Counted from the first letter of the stretch, positions 24,414 through 33,266 are shown. The stretch is 64,000 nt of DNA from CBDCUI01 sp965223115 (GCA_965223115.1 OZ244982.1:2356001-2420000); one strand, 5' to 3'. Made by a program: numbers and translations. The notes: generated by a model not told the origin, from the letters alone.

Positions 24414-25448
24414 ATGCAATTTAGTGAACTAGGTAGTAGTGGTCTAAAAGTTAGCAAAGTATGCTTGGGGACGATGACGTTTGGTGAACAAAACACCGAA
24501 CAGGAAGCACATGTCCAGCTTGATTATGCCTTCTCAAAGGGAGTTAACTTTGTTGATACAGCAGAAATGTATCCTGTACCACCAAGAGAACACACACAAG
24601 GACGAACGGAAGAATACGTGGGTAGTTGGCTTAAAAGAACAGGCTTTCGCGACCAAGTCATTGTAGCATCAAAAGTATCAGGTCCTGGAATGATGCCGTA
24701 TTTGCGTAACGGACCACAGTTAACGGCTACACATATTAACGCAGCGATAGAGGCCAGCTTAAAACGGCTACAGACAGATTATATTGATTTATACCAAGTA
24801 CACTGGCCAGCAAGAAATACCAATTATTTTGGTAAGCTTGGCTATCAACATGATGAAATTGACTTATCAATATCTATAGAAGAAACGTACGCATGTTTAA
24901 TTAAAGCGGTTGAACAAGGCAAGGTGCGTTATTTAGGTATTAGTAATGAAACACCGTGGGGTGTTATGCAATATCAAAAGTATGCATATGTAAATTCCTG
25001 GCCGTCCGTGGTAAGCATTCAAAATCCATACAGCCTCTTAAATCGAACTTTTGAAATTGGTTTAGCCGAAATGTCACATCGCGAAAAAATTGGCTTACTT
25101 GCTTATTCACCACTAGGCTTTGGAGTATTAACCGGTAAATACTTAAACGGTAAAGCACCAACGAATGCAAGGCTTACTTTATTTGATCGGTTTACACGCT
25201 ATAGTAACCACGAAGCAAAGGTTGCAACAAAATCCTATGTTGATTTGGCAAAGCGATTAGGTTATTCCCCTGCGCAACTGGCATTAGCTTTTGTCAATAC
25301 GCGACCATTTGTAACTTCTAATATTATTGGTGCAACTAGCTTAGAACAACTAAGTGAAAATATAAGTAGTATTGATATAGAAATAACTCAAGAAATACTT
25401 AATGAAGTGGACATCTTGCATCAACAACAACCTAATCCCTGCCCCTAA
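24414..25448 (+). CDS. tas: Tas-like NADP(H)-dependent aldo-keto reductase
   Basis: 344 residues, close to the 346 of E. coli Tas. AKR features: GTMTFGEQNTE, the catalytic Asp/Tyr loop DTAEMYPVPP (which has the proline motif of Tas proteins), Lys in VIASKVSGPG-like strand VASKVSGPGM, catalytic His in VHWPARNTNYFG, and cofactor binding near YSPLGFGVLTGKY and IIGATSLEQLSENI. Reduces aldehydes or ketones; the physiological substrate of Tas is unknown. Twenty-one bases after the FIST gene on the same strand, so probably the third gene of the unit. Confidence 0.9.
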   Translation: MQFSELGSSGLKVSKVCLGTMTFGEQNTEQEAHVQLDYAFSKGVNFVDTAEMYPVPPREHTQGRTEEYVGSWLKRTGFRDQVIVASKVSGPGMMPYLRNGPQLTATHINAAIEASLKRLQTDYIDLYQVHWPARNTNYFGKLGYQHDEIDLSISIEETYACLIKAVEQGKVRYLGISNETPWGVMQYQKYAYVNSWPSVVSIQNPYSLLNRTFEIGLAEMSHREKIGLLAYSPLGFGVLTGKYLNGKAPTNARLTLFDRFTRYSNHEAKVATKSYVDLAKRLGYSPAQLALAFVNTRPFVTSNIIGATSLEQLSENISSIDIEITQEILNEVDILHQQQPNPCP

Positions 25449-25677
25449 TATTTTTTAGGAAATACAGTACTTGTAAGCAGAGAGATTAGTATTTTTTGTA
25501 CTACTGTGGAAGATAAATCAATACAAAAGGTTCAATAATTATCAGACTAAATAGTTGGGAGTTATAAAGTGTAATTGTGGTGAAAGTAAATGCAGTGGTT
25601 AATCTATTTTATGTAAAAAACACAGTGTGCTTATAGCTTGTTGTTTTTTAATTTAATAAAAACTTTAAAATAGCAGG

Positions 25678-26394
25678 CTATTGTCGAGCCTCTAGTGTGT
25701 CACGTTGTGTATTGATCCAATCAAACACTTCACGATTAACTTGCTCGGCAGACTTGCCTTGAGGGTCAATTTTAGGGCCAATTACTAGTTGGATAATACC
25801 TGACTTTTTTGTGAGTTGTTTTCTAGCCCAAAAATTTCCTGAATTGTGCGCTACGGGAATGATAGGAGTATTTGTTGCAGTAGCTAGCATAGCACCACCA
25901 ATTTTAAATTTTCGTTTTGTACCAGGTGGTGTGCGAGTACCTTCAGGAAATATTAAAATCCAATGTCCACGCTTCAATTTTTTCTTGCCTTTTTCTACAA
26001 GTTGTTCGATCGCTTTGCGACCTGCGCTACGATTTAATGCAATAGGGTGAGTTAGGGCAAGTCCCCAACCAAAAATCGGTACAAACAATAACTCGCGTTT
26101 AACCACCCAAATAAGAGGTGGAAAAATAGTGCCAATAGCTAAAGTTTCCCATGTTGATTGGTGGTTCGACATTACGATAGAAGGTTGCGATGGGATATTT
26201 TCTTCACCTGTTACTTTAAACTTTAATCCACAAGTAATTTGCAACCACCATAAATTGGTTTTACACCAATACATAATAAAACGATATCGCCATGCGTAAG
26301 GAACAATAACAGTAAATAAACATAGTGTTCCAAAAAAAATAGTGAGTATTGCCATACCGAGCAAATATAACAACGAACGAAATGTTTGCATCAT
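25678..26394 (-). CDS. plsC: 1-acyl-sn-glycerol-3-phosphate acyltransferase
   Basis: 238 residues with an N-terminal membrane segment (about 8-32). Acyltransferase motif I NHQSTWE at 77-83 (H-x4-E in place of the common H-x4-D), motif II with LIWVVKRELLFVPIFGWG, motif III FPEGTRTPPG and motif IV TPIIPVAHNSG. It acylates lysophosphatidate to phosphatidate at the inner membrane. NHQS-x-W-E forms are usual for this gammaproteobacterial group next to gmhB and glyS. Last gene of the glyQ-glyS-gmhB-plsC unit. Confidence 0.93.
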   Translation of the reverse strand: MMQTFRSLLYLLGMAILTIFFGTLCLFTVIVPYAWRYRFIMYWCKTNLWWLQITCGLKFKVTGEENIPSQPSIVMSNHQSTWETLAIGTIFPPLIWVVKRELLFVPIFGWGLALTHPIALNRSAGRKAIEQLVEKGKKKLKRGHWILIFPEGTRTPPGTKRKFKIGGAMLATATNTPIIPVAHNSGNFWARKQLTKKSGIIQLVIGPKIDPQGKSAEQVNREVFDWINTQRDTLEARQ

Positions 26395-26426
26395 CGTAGC
26401 GTATGAGTTGTTTTATAAAAAATTAG

Positions 26427-26963
26427 TTAATGAGCAATTAAGGCTTCTACAGCGCTAGCTAAGTCATCATAGATAGGTATATTGCGTGGCAATTGCTCAC
26501 TTTTTGCCGTAACGGAACCATTTCCTGTACGTACCAAAATGGGTTGTGAACCATGCGTAATCGCTGCCTGTACATCGCGTAACGAATCTCCAATAAAAGG
26601 TGCTTTTTGAAGAGAAAGATTTGCTCTTTTTTCAATTTCAACCAACATGCCTGGATTAGGTTTGCGGCACTCTCCTTCTAAATCAGGACATATGAATATT
26701 CCATCTAAATGCCCACCGTGTTGAGCTAGTTCTGTTAACATTTTTTTGTGAATCTGGTGCAAGGTGCTGTAATCTAATAACTTACGACTTATACCGGATT
26801 GATTTGAAGCAATGAACACTTTTATTTTAGCGTGATTCAGTTTTGCAATTGCTTCTAAACTGCCGTCAATTGCAATCCATTCCTCAGGAGATTTTATAAA
26901 CTCATCTGAATCTTCATTTATTACACCGTCTCTATCTAGGACTACTGCTTTGAATTCACTCAT
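26427..26963 (-). CDS. gmhB: D,D-heptose 1,7-bisphosphate phosphatase GmhB (short zinc loop)
   Basis: 178-residue HAD phosphatase. Motif I DRDGVIN, motif II ASNQSG, motif III lysine in CRKPNPGM, motif IV GDSLRDVQAA. It removes the C7 phosphate of heptose bisphosphate for lipopolysaccharide core synthesis. In E. coli GmhB a loop with C-x-H...C-x-C binds zinc; here the loop is only ICPDLEGECRKP, with two cysteines and no histidine, so zinc is probably not bound in the usual way. Position between glyS and plsC agrees with many gammaproteobacteria. Confidence 0.88.
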   Translation of the reverse strand: MSEFKAVVLDRDGVINEDSDEFIKSPEEWIAIDGSLEAIAKLNHAKIKVFIASNQSGISRKLLDYSTLHQIHKKMLTELAQHGGHLDGIFICPDLEGECRKPNPGMLVEIEKRANLSLQKAPFIGDSLRDVQAAITHGSQPILVRTGNGSVTAKSEQLPRNIPIYDDLASAVEALIAH

Positions 26964-26983
26964 AATTAAATATTAATTTTGTT

Positions 26984-29059
26984 TTATGACTGCAGCCTTG
27001 AAAAGTCTGCAACATGCATAAATAAAGAATCTATTTTAGCCAGTAAAGCTATCCTGTTAGTTTTTAGAGTCTCATCTTCATCCATGACCATGACATCATC
27101 AAAAAAGGTGTCTATAGGTTGACGAAGATCTGCAAGCCTATTCAAGGCCTGTTCGTATTCGTACCGCTTAAACAAAGCTTCAACATCATCAGATAATTTC
27201 TCAATTGCCAAGTGTAAATTATTTTCTGCTTTCTCCCTAAACAAATCTGGTTGCACAGATACAATTTTACTTCTATCTATTTTTTTAAGTATATTGCGAA
27301 TGCGCTTATTTGCAGCAGCAAGGCTTTCCGCATTTTGAAGTTTTCTGAAATTTTGCATTGCATTGATTCGTGCAGCGATGTCCTTAGGAGAAGTGGGCCG
27401 GTTAACTAATACTGAATCAATGGTATCAATGTTGATCTTGTTATCTTGAAAATAGCCACGTAAACGTTCTAGCATATAATCATATACTTCATCAATCATA
27501 GAAGCTGCATGTAAGTCTTGATTGAATAACGTGGCTGCTTTTTGTAGCACTTGTACTAGATCTATGTCTAAATCCTTTTCAATGAGGATGCGCAGTACAG
27601 CTAACGATGCGCGTCTTAAACCATACGGGTCTTTCAAGCCAGTCGGTTTTTTACCGATTGCAAATATGCCTAATAAAGTATCAAGGCGATCTGCTAGTGC
27701 CAAGGTTTGTCCGATTGCGGAATTTGGCAATTTATCACCAGCTTGTAGTGGCATATATTGTTCTTCAATAGCAATACTGATATCTTTACTTTCGGCATCT
27801 AACAAGGCCAAATTTCTACCCACTATTCCTTGTAATTTTGGAAATTCACTCACAGTGTCAGTTATTAGATCGCACTTGCTTAATTCGGCTGCACGTCCAC
27901 ATTGGCTTACGTCTGCATCGGTGTAAGGCGAAATAAATTTAGATAATTGTATTATCCGTTGCGTTTTGTCATATAAAGAGCCTAATTGTTTCTCAAATAC
28001 AACGTTTTTTAATTTCTCCAAGTTTTCAGATAAATGAATTTGTTTGTCACGTTGCCAAAAAAACATGGCATCTTCAAAACGTGGAACAATTACTTTTTCG
28101 TTGCCTTGAATTACTGTTTTTGGGTCACTGCTTTCTATATTACTTATAATAATAAATTTTTGTGTGAGTTCATCCTTGTCATTCAGTAGCGGGATATATT
28201 TTTGATTGTCTTGCATGGTGCTGATTAACAGCTCTTTATGTACTTCTAAAAATTTGTTATCGAATTCACCAAGCAGGGCAACAGGCCATTCCACTAGCCC
28301 TGTGATTTCATCTAACAAAGTTTCTGTATAAGCAGGCTTGCATTTTTCCTGTTTAGAAATAGCCTTTACCTGGTTTATTATTACTTGTTTTCGTTCCGTG
28401 AAATTTGCGATTACTTTACCTTTTACTCTCAATAAATCTTCATAGGCTGATGCGTGTTTTACAACAATAGGGTCAGGGTGATGAAACCTATGTCCATAGG
28501 TCGTATTTCCTGCTTTATGTCCAAATAAAGTGAGTGGAACAATTTCCGCGCCAAATATAATAAGTAACCAACGTACTGGGCGGATAAATTCAGTGATATC
28601 AACATTCCAACGCATACGCTTGGGTATAGATAGTTTTTTTATTGATGTCTCTAAAAGTTGTGGCAATAGGGTTGTGGTTAGCTCCCCTTGCTGTAGTTCT
28701 TTAAATAAAAGTCGGGGTAGTTTGCCAGAGGAGTCTAGCTCTAACTGGCTAATTTCAACACCGCATGAGCGAGCGAAACCAATGGCTGCTTGCGTAGGAT
28801 TCCCATCTTTGTCAAATGCTTTGTCTTGGGCAGGTCCTTTACGCTCGATGTGCTGATCTTGTTGGCATGAATCAAGTGCTTCAATGTGAATAGCTAATCT
28901 ACGTGGTGTACAAAATGCTTTACAGCTACTAAATTCAAGATTTGCATCTGTTAGATGTTTTTGTAAATTTTCATTCAACTCATTAATGAGGGTAAGCAAT
29001 AGGCGTGCAGGTAAGTCCTCTGTACCCAACTCAATTAGTAGGTCTTTTTTTTCACTCAT
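26984..29059 (-). CDS. glyS: Glycyl-tRNA synthetase, beta subunit
   Basis: 691 residues, the normal length. Begins KKDLLIELGTEDLPARLL, a family signature; contains KRMRWNVDITEFIRPVRWLL, the HD-like region LADRLDTLLGIFAIGKKPTGLKDPYGLRRAS, and a C-terminal anticodon-binding DALR-type domain (FFDDVMVMDEDETLKTNRIALL). Works with GlyQ as a heterotetramer to charge tRNA-Gly. Starts 17 bases after glyQ. Confidence 0.97.
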   Translation of the reverse strand: MSEKKDLLIELGTEDLPARLLLTLINELNENLQKHLTDANLEFSSCKAFCTPRRLAIHIEALDSCQQDQHIERKGPAQDKAFDKDGNPTQAAIGFARSCGVEISQLELDSSGKLPRLLFKELQQGELTTTLLPQLLETSIKKLSIPKRMRWNVDITEFIRPVRWLLIIFGAEIVPLTLFGHKAGNTTYGHRFHHPDPIVVKHASAYEDLLRVKGKVIANFTERKQVIINQVKAISKQEKCKPAYTETLLDEITGLVEWPVALLGEFDNKFLEVHKELLISTMQDNQKYIPLLNDKDELTQKFIIISNIESSDPKTVIQGNEKVIVPRFEDAMFFWQRDKQIHLSENLEKLKNVVFEKQLGSLYDKTQRIIQLSKFISPYTDADVSQCGRAAELSKCDLITDTVSEFPKLQGIVGRNLALLDAESKDISIAIEEQYMPLQAGDKLPNSAIGQTLALADRLDTLLGIFAIGKKPTGLKDPYGLRRASLAVLRILIEKDLDIDLVQVLQKAATLFNQDLHAASMIDEVYDYMLERLRGYFQDNKINIDTIDSVLVNRPTSPKDIAARINAMQNFRKLQNAESLAAANKRIRNILKKIDRSKIVSVQPDLFREKAENNLHLAIEKLSDDVEALFKRYEYEQALNRLADLRQPIDTFFDDVMVMDEDETLKTNRIALLAKIDSLFMHVADFSRLQS

Positions 29060-29076
29060 AACATCAATACATATAT

Positions 29077-29973
29077 CTATTGCTGCATTGGAAAGCCTAG
29101 ATTTTCTCGGCTACCAAAATAAGCATTTGCTACGGCTTGTGATAATTTTCGAATACGCAAAATATACTGTTGGCGCTCAGTTACAGATATAACCTGTCTT
29201 GCATCTAATAAATTGAATGTGTGAGAACATTTTAATACATGGTCATAAGCTGCCACAGGGAGTTTTTGTTCGACAAGCTGTTGGCATTGTTTTTCATGCG
29301 CATCAAACTCTTTGAATAATGCTTTTGTATCGGCATGTTCAAAGTTATAGGCAGATTGTTCGGTTTCATTTTGATGATATAAATCTTTATAAAGAATTTT
29401 TTTATTTTGGTTTTTTGACCATACTAACTCATACACACTTGCGACATCTTGCAAATACATTGCGATGCGTTCCAGGCCGTAAGTAATTTCGCCTGTAACC
29501 GGATTACAATCTAAACCACCAATTTGTTGGAAATAGGTAAATTGTGAAATTTCCATGCCATCAATCCAAACTTCCCAGCCCAAACCCCAAGCCCCTAGAG
29601 TGGGCGATTCCCAGTTGTCTTCAACAAAACGAATATCATGAACTAAAGGATCAATACCTAAGTGTGTAAGTGATTCAATATATAAGTCTTGAATTCCATC
29701 TGGTGATGGTTTCAGCACAACTTGAAACTGAAAATAACGCTGCAGTCGATTAGGATTATCACCATAACGTCCATCTGTAGGTCTACGGCAGGGTTGAGGG
29801 TAAGCTGCATTCCAAGGTTCTGGGCCAATAGCACGTAAAAAAGTACTGGGATGAAAAGTGGCCGCACCCATTTCAATATCGTAAGGCTGCTCAATTATAC
29901 AACCTTTGGTAGACCAAAAGCTTTCTAACTTTTGGATAAGGTCTTGAAATGTAGCAGATTTAGTTTTAGACAT
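29077..29973 (-). CDS. glyQ: Glycyl-tRNA synthetase, alpha subunit
   Basis: 298 residues from the ATG at 29973 (MSKTKSATFQDLIQKLE), matching the known length near 300; the frame is open for 43 more codons upstream without family support. Class II catalytic motifs: GAATFHPSTFLRAIGPEPW, the motif 2 arginine region RRPTDGRYGDNPNRLQ, and motif 3 GLERIAMYLQ. The catalytic half of the bacterial alpha2-beta2 glycyl-tRNA synthetase and first gene of the unit. No obvious ribosome-binding site. Confidence 0.96.
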   Translation of the reverse strand: MSKTKSATFQDLIQKLESFWSTKGCIIEQPYDIEMGAATFHPSTFLRAIGPEPWNAAYPQPCRRPTDGRYGDNPNRLQRYFQFQVVLKPSPDGIQDLYIESLTHLGIDPLVHDIRFVEDNWESPTLGAWGLGWEVWIDGMEISQFTYFQQIGGLDCNPVTGEITYGLERIAMYLQDVASVYELVWSKNQNKKILYKDLYHQNETEQSAYNFEHADTKALFKEFDAHEKQCQQLVEQKLPVAAYDHVLKCSHTFNLLDARQVISVTERQQYILRIRKLSQAVANAYFGSRENLGFPMQQ

Positions 29974-30210
29974 GATAATGCTGGTTTCGTGTGCTGCGAG
30001 AGTATAGCTATGCACTCGAGTATCGGCCAGCATATGAGGAATATAAATTAGGGGCAGGAAAGAAAAAGCTGCGTTATGACGTCCTTGTCGCGCAGCTCTC
30101 ATCCCTAAGACTTAAGTGAAAAAGCTCTCCTGATGCATGAGCTATCTACTTGCTTCCTTGCTTGTCGAGGTATCCATACCATCGACTTATTTCCTTGCTT
30201 ATGACTTAAA

Positions 30211-30282
30211 CTATTTGTTGGACATCCTTGCCCAAATTAAGCCAACTTCCATGTGCATGGCGAAAGGCGTACCTAACACCAT
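30211..30282 (-). CDS. Possible very small ORF after the 43-residue membrane protein
   Basis: 23-codon frame on the minus strand (MVLGTPFAMHMEVGLIWARM...) starting 16 bases after the end of the small membrane-protein gene, with AAAGGA placed rather close to the ATG. Too short to judge by composition and I know no family. It is listed only because its position suggests a second cistron. Confidence 0.2.
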   Translation of the reverse strand: MVLGTPFAMHMEVGLIWARMSNK

Positions 30283-30297
30283 GAATCCTTTATGTGT

Positions 30298-30429
30298 TTA
30301 AGCACGTCGCTTATGAACACCACACAATTTTTGTTTCACTGTGTCGCGATAGGCCCAAGCCAGCGCTGCCACACTTGCGGCTATCCAAACAACATAAAGA
30401 GTTGTTAATACATCCGTGTTGCCGCCCAT
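30298..30429 (-). CDS. 43-residue single-pass membrane protein
   Basis: The start is fixed by a textbook AAGGAGG ribosome-binding site six bases before the ATG at 30429; a longer frame to 30483 lacks such a site. One helix (about residues 8-27, LTTLYVVWIAASVAALAWAY) followed by a strongly basic tail with one cysteine (KQKLCGVHKRRA). Layout is that of small membrane subunits or regulators, cytoplasmic tail positive. I do not recognise it. It sits alone between glyQ and the glnA control region, on the minus strand. Confidence 0.65.
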   Translation of the reverse strand: MGGNTDVLTTLYVVWIAASVAALAWAYRDTVKQKLCGVHKRRA

Positions 30430-30796
30430 ACTGACCTCCTTGTCTAAGTCTTCGCCCTCTATGGCAAATCCAAAATGTTCCAATTACCTATAGTTGAGCA
30501 AAGCCTGTGCCAGCTTTTTGACGCTTTAAAGAATAGTTAGTAACTTACTGAGTGGCTGTAAAATATATATAAAACATAGCTTTCGATAATAATGCCCACT
30601 ATGTAAGTTGGACCAAAATTGTTCCCAGAATTTGGCTTTTGGTGACAATATTCGGCATGGTTGCATGACTAAAGTTAGCGCTAGCTAAACTGGCTACAAA
30701 GAATTCCTTTACTTTAAGAGCTAGGGTTGATCTATATTGCTGTAACTATTTTAGCCTGGTGAGATCACGTATAGCCTTTTGGATTGCAGTTTGTGA

Positions 30797-30811
30797 GCAC
30801 TATTATGGTGC
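30797..30811. promoter_or_regulatory. NtrC binding site, distal, upstream of glnA
   Basis: GCAC-TATTATG-GTGC fits the NtrC consensus GCAC-N7-GTGC exactly. Its centre is 21 bp (two helical turns) from the next site and about 110 bp upstream of the sigma-54 promoter, the classic enhancer arrangement. Confidence 0.88.
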
Positions 30812-30817
30812 TTTTAA

Positions 30818-30832
30818 GCACTATAGTGGTGC
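30818..30832. promoter_or_regulatory. NtrC binding site, proximal, upstream of glnA
   Basis: GCAC-TATAGTG-GTGC, again a perfect GCAC-N7-GTGC. Together with the distal site it would seat two NtrC dimers on the same face of the helix for cooperative oligomerisation. Confidence 0.88.
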
Positions 30833-30907
30833 AGAAATTACAGATTGGTAAGCTTTCTATGTTAATAAAGCTGCGTATAATGCCGTACAGGCCTCAATAA
30901 AGTGCAC

Positions 30908-30923
30908 TGGCACATTATGTGCT
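30908..30923 (+). promoter_or_regulatory. Sigma-54 (RpoN) promoter of glnA
   Basis: TGGCAC-ATTAT-GTGCT has the invariant GG (-24) and GC (-12) at the required 12-base spacing and differs from TGGCAC-N5-TTGC by one base. Transcription would start near 30934, giving a leader of about 70 bases before glnA. Confidence 0.8.
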
Positions 30924-31007
30924 TTATATCATGCCAACAGTACGTGACTAGCAAATTAAGCACGACTATAAGAATAACATTCGAGTCGAGAAGCAAGGAG
31001 AAACCCA

Positions 31008-32417
31008 ATGTCCGCGAGTGATGTAATCAAAATGATGAGTGAAAACGATGTCAAATTTGTTGATTTTCGTTTTACAGATACAAAAGGCAAAGAGCAGCAT
31101 GTTTCAGTGCCTGCTACTACGATAGAAGAAGGTATCTTTGAAACAGGTAAAATGTTTGATGGCTCATCGATTGCTGGTTGGAAAGGCATTAATGAATCCG
31201 ACATGATATTGATGCCGGATCCAAGCACAGCTGTATTGGATCCATTTTTCAGCGACCCGACACTTATTTTGCGTTGCGATATTCTAGAGCCATCAACCAT
31301 GGAAGGTTACAGCCGAGATCCTCGTTCTGTTGCTAAACGCGCTGAAGCTTATATGCGCTCTACCGGCATTGCGGACACAGCTAATTTTGGCCCCGAACCA
31401 GAGTTTTTTGTATTTGATGATGTTAAATGGGGTAATGACATGTCTGGGGCATTTTATAAAACCGATTCTGATGAGTCTGCCTGGAATTCTGGTAAACATT
31501 TTGAAGATGGCAACATTGGGCATCGCCCTGGCGTGAAAGGCGGATATTTTCCTGTACCTCCTGTAGATTCGCTTCAAGATTTGCGCTCGGCGATGTGTCA
31601 AGTACTTGAAGAGATGGGAGTTGTAGTGGAAGTACATCACCACGAAGTGGGTACAGCAGGACAGTGTGAAATTGGCACACGTTTTAATACCCTTACAACA
31701 CGTGGAGATTGGAACCAAATTTTAAAGTACGTTGTGCATAACGTAGCTCACAATTACGGCAAGACAGCTACTTTTATGCCTAAGCCGATAGTGGGCGATA
31801 ATGGTAGTGGCATGCATGTGCATATATCTTTGGTAAAAGGTGGCGATAATTTATTTGCAGGTGATTTATACGGTAATCTCTCACAGACTGCCTTGTATTA
31901 CATTGGTGGAATCATTAAGCATGCACGAGCCATTAATGCCTTTTCTAACGCCAGCACTAACAGCTACAAACGTTTAGTGCCGGGTTTCGAGGCACCTGTC
32001 ATGTTGGCATATTCTGCACGTAATCGTTCGGCGTCCATTCGTATTCCTTATGAGGCAAATCCCAAGGCAAGACGCATAGAAGTCCGTTTTGGTGATCCAA
32101 CTGGCAACCCATACCTTACTTTTGCTGCCATGCTGATGGCGGGTTTAGACGGTATTCAAAATCAAATTGACCCAGGTTCGGCTAATGATAAGGATTTATA
32201 TGATTTGCCTGCGGAAGAAGAAGCCAATATCCCAACGGTATGTTCTTCTTTAGATCAGGCACTTGAAGCATTAGATAATGATCGTGAGTTTTTGAAAGCT
32301 GGCGGTGTATTTTCTGATGACTGTATTGATGGCTACATTGATTTAAAGATGGGCGAGGTTACGGCGTTACGCATGTCGACTCATCCTATCGAGTTCGATA
32401 TGTATTACAGTTGTTGA
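31008..32417 (+). CDS. glnA: Glutamine synthetase type I
   Basis: 469 residues, the E. coli length. Beta-grasp N-terminal domain (VKFVDFRFTDTKGKEQHVSVPA), active-site strands with GPEPEFFVFD, VEVHHHEVGTAGQCEIGTRF, NGSGMHVHISL and PYEANPKARRIEVRFGDPTGNPYL. The adenylylation tyrosine is in KDLYDLPAEE, so activity is probably controlled by GlnE. Makes glutamine from glutamate and ammonia. AAGGAGA before the ATG; transcription from the sigma-54 promoter with NtrC enhancers; a terminator follows. Confidence 0.98.
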   Translation: MSASDVIKMMSENDVKFVDFRFTDTKGKEQHVSVPATTIEEGIFETGKMFDGSSIAGWKGINESDMILMPDPSTAVLDPFFSDPTLILRCDILEPSTMEGYSRDPRSVAKRAEAYMRSTGIADTANFGPEPEFFVFDDVKWGNDMSGAFYKTDSDESAWNSGKHFEDGNIGHRPGVKGGYFPVPPVDSLQDLRSAMCQVLEEMGVVVEVHHHEVGTAGQCEIGTRFNTLTTRGDWNQILKYVVHNVAHNYGKTATFMPKPIVGDNGSGMHVHISLVKGGDNLFAGDLYGNLSQTALYYIGGIIKHARAINAFSNASTNSYKRLVPGFEAPVMLAYSARNRSASIRIPYEANPKARRIEVRFGDPTGNPYLTFAAMLMAGLDGIQNQIDPGSANDKDLYDLPAEEEANIPTVCSSLDQALEALDNDREFLKAGGVFSDDCIDGYIDLKMGEVTALRMSTHPIEFDMYYSC

Positions 32418-32455
32418 TTATAGCTACTTGCGTAAGAACTCACGTAATCGGTCAC

Positions 32456-32483
32456 AAAACGCCTCATTTGAGGCGTTTTTTTT
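32456..32483 (+). terminator. Rho-independent terminator of glnA
   Basis: AAACGCCTCA pairs with TGAGGCGTTT over ten bases, followed by a run of T, 40 bases after the glnA stop. It separates glnA from the DUF4124 gene and ntrBC. Confidence 0.93.
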
Positions 32484-32571
32484 GCAACTTGAGTAAGTTT
32501 TCCTAGGTCAAATAAGCTATCAAAGAGTACTATGGCTATTCATAATGTGCCGTAAAAACTAGGGAAATTCA

Positions 32572-33198
32572 GTGCGTGTAAGTATTTGTCTATTGTTAAT
32601 GATATTGATCTGTGTACAGCTTGCACAGGCACGTATCTATACCTGTAAAGACAAAGATGGCAATACAGTCTACTCTGATACTCCCATCGCTGAAGGTTGT
32701 TCTGAAAGTGAAGAGGTAAAAGTAGATAGTTTGCCAACATTAATCGAAACAAAACCTCTTGTGACCAATAATAGCTCGTCGTCTAAGCAAGAGGCCTCCG
32801 ACCAAGTTACAAAAAGTGATTATTCGTCTCTCGTAATCACTACACCAAGTGCAGCCGAAAATGTGCGCAGTAATGAAGGCACGGTGAATATAACCTTTGA
32901 ATCAACCCCGTTGTTAGAAACAAGACGTGGTCATCAATTTGTTGTAATGATGGGAGATAAGGAGATTTATAAAGGCACGCAAAACAATGTTGAGTTGAAA
33001 AATGTAGATCGAGGCACGCACATCATCACCGCAAAAATAGTTGCGCGTAATGGACGCACGATTATCAGCTCAGAGCCAATAGAGTTCACATTGCATCGTT
33101 ACTCACAGTTGCAGGGTAATCCTGAATCGATTACTCCAGAAGGCGCTAATATCAGAGGCCGTCGTGGCACATCTCCTATAACTCCTCCTAGGCAATAG
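32572..33198 (+). CDS. DUF4124 domain exported protein
   Basis: 208 residues from a GTG with AGGGAA upstream. Signal peptide (cleavage after AQA), then the DUF4124 motif RIYTCKDKDGNTVYSDTP with a following cysteine (GCSES), a Ser-rich linker, and a C-terminal beta-rich segment (about 85-180) with a GTHIITAKIVARNGRTI pattern like an Ig-type domain. Such proteins are often encoded between glnA and ntrB in gammaproteobacteria; their role is unknown. Periplasmic by prediction. Confidence 0.85.
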   Translation: MRVSICLLLMILICVQLAQARIYTCKDKDGNTVYSDTPIAEGCSESEEVKVDSLPTLIETKPLVTNNSSSSKQEASDQVTKSDYSSLVITTPSAAENVRSNEGTVNITFESTPLLETRRGHQFVVMMGDKEIYKGTQNNVELKNVDRGTHIITAKIVARNGRTIISSEPIEFTLHRYSQLQGNPESITPEGANIRGRRGTSPITPPRQ

Positions 33199-33251
33199 CT
33201 TCCAAAAAAGGTCAAGTTTGGTGCACTTTGCACTGAATGCATAGTTATTAT

Positions 33252-33266
33252 GCACTATAATAGTGC
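33252..33266. promoter_or_regulatory. NtrC binding site upstream of ntrBC
   Basis: GCAC-TATAATA-GTGC, a perfect GCAC-N7-GTGC, 81 bases before the ntrB start. The centre contains TATAAT, so NtrC bound here would cover a sigma-70 -10 element, as at the autoregulated glnL promoter of enteric bacteria. Confidence 0.82.

Larger units (their letters stand above)
30430..31007. other. glnA control region
   Basis: About 580 bases between divergent genes. The part near glnA contains the two NtrC sites and the sigma-54 promoter listed separately. The rest (30430-30780) shows no gene; the promoter of the small membrane protein should be there. Confidence 0.7.

Noticed and set aside
29974..30102. N-terminal extension of GlyQ
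   Set aside because: The 43 extra codons do not resemble any GlyQ and would exceed the family length; the ATG at 29973 gives about 300 residues.
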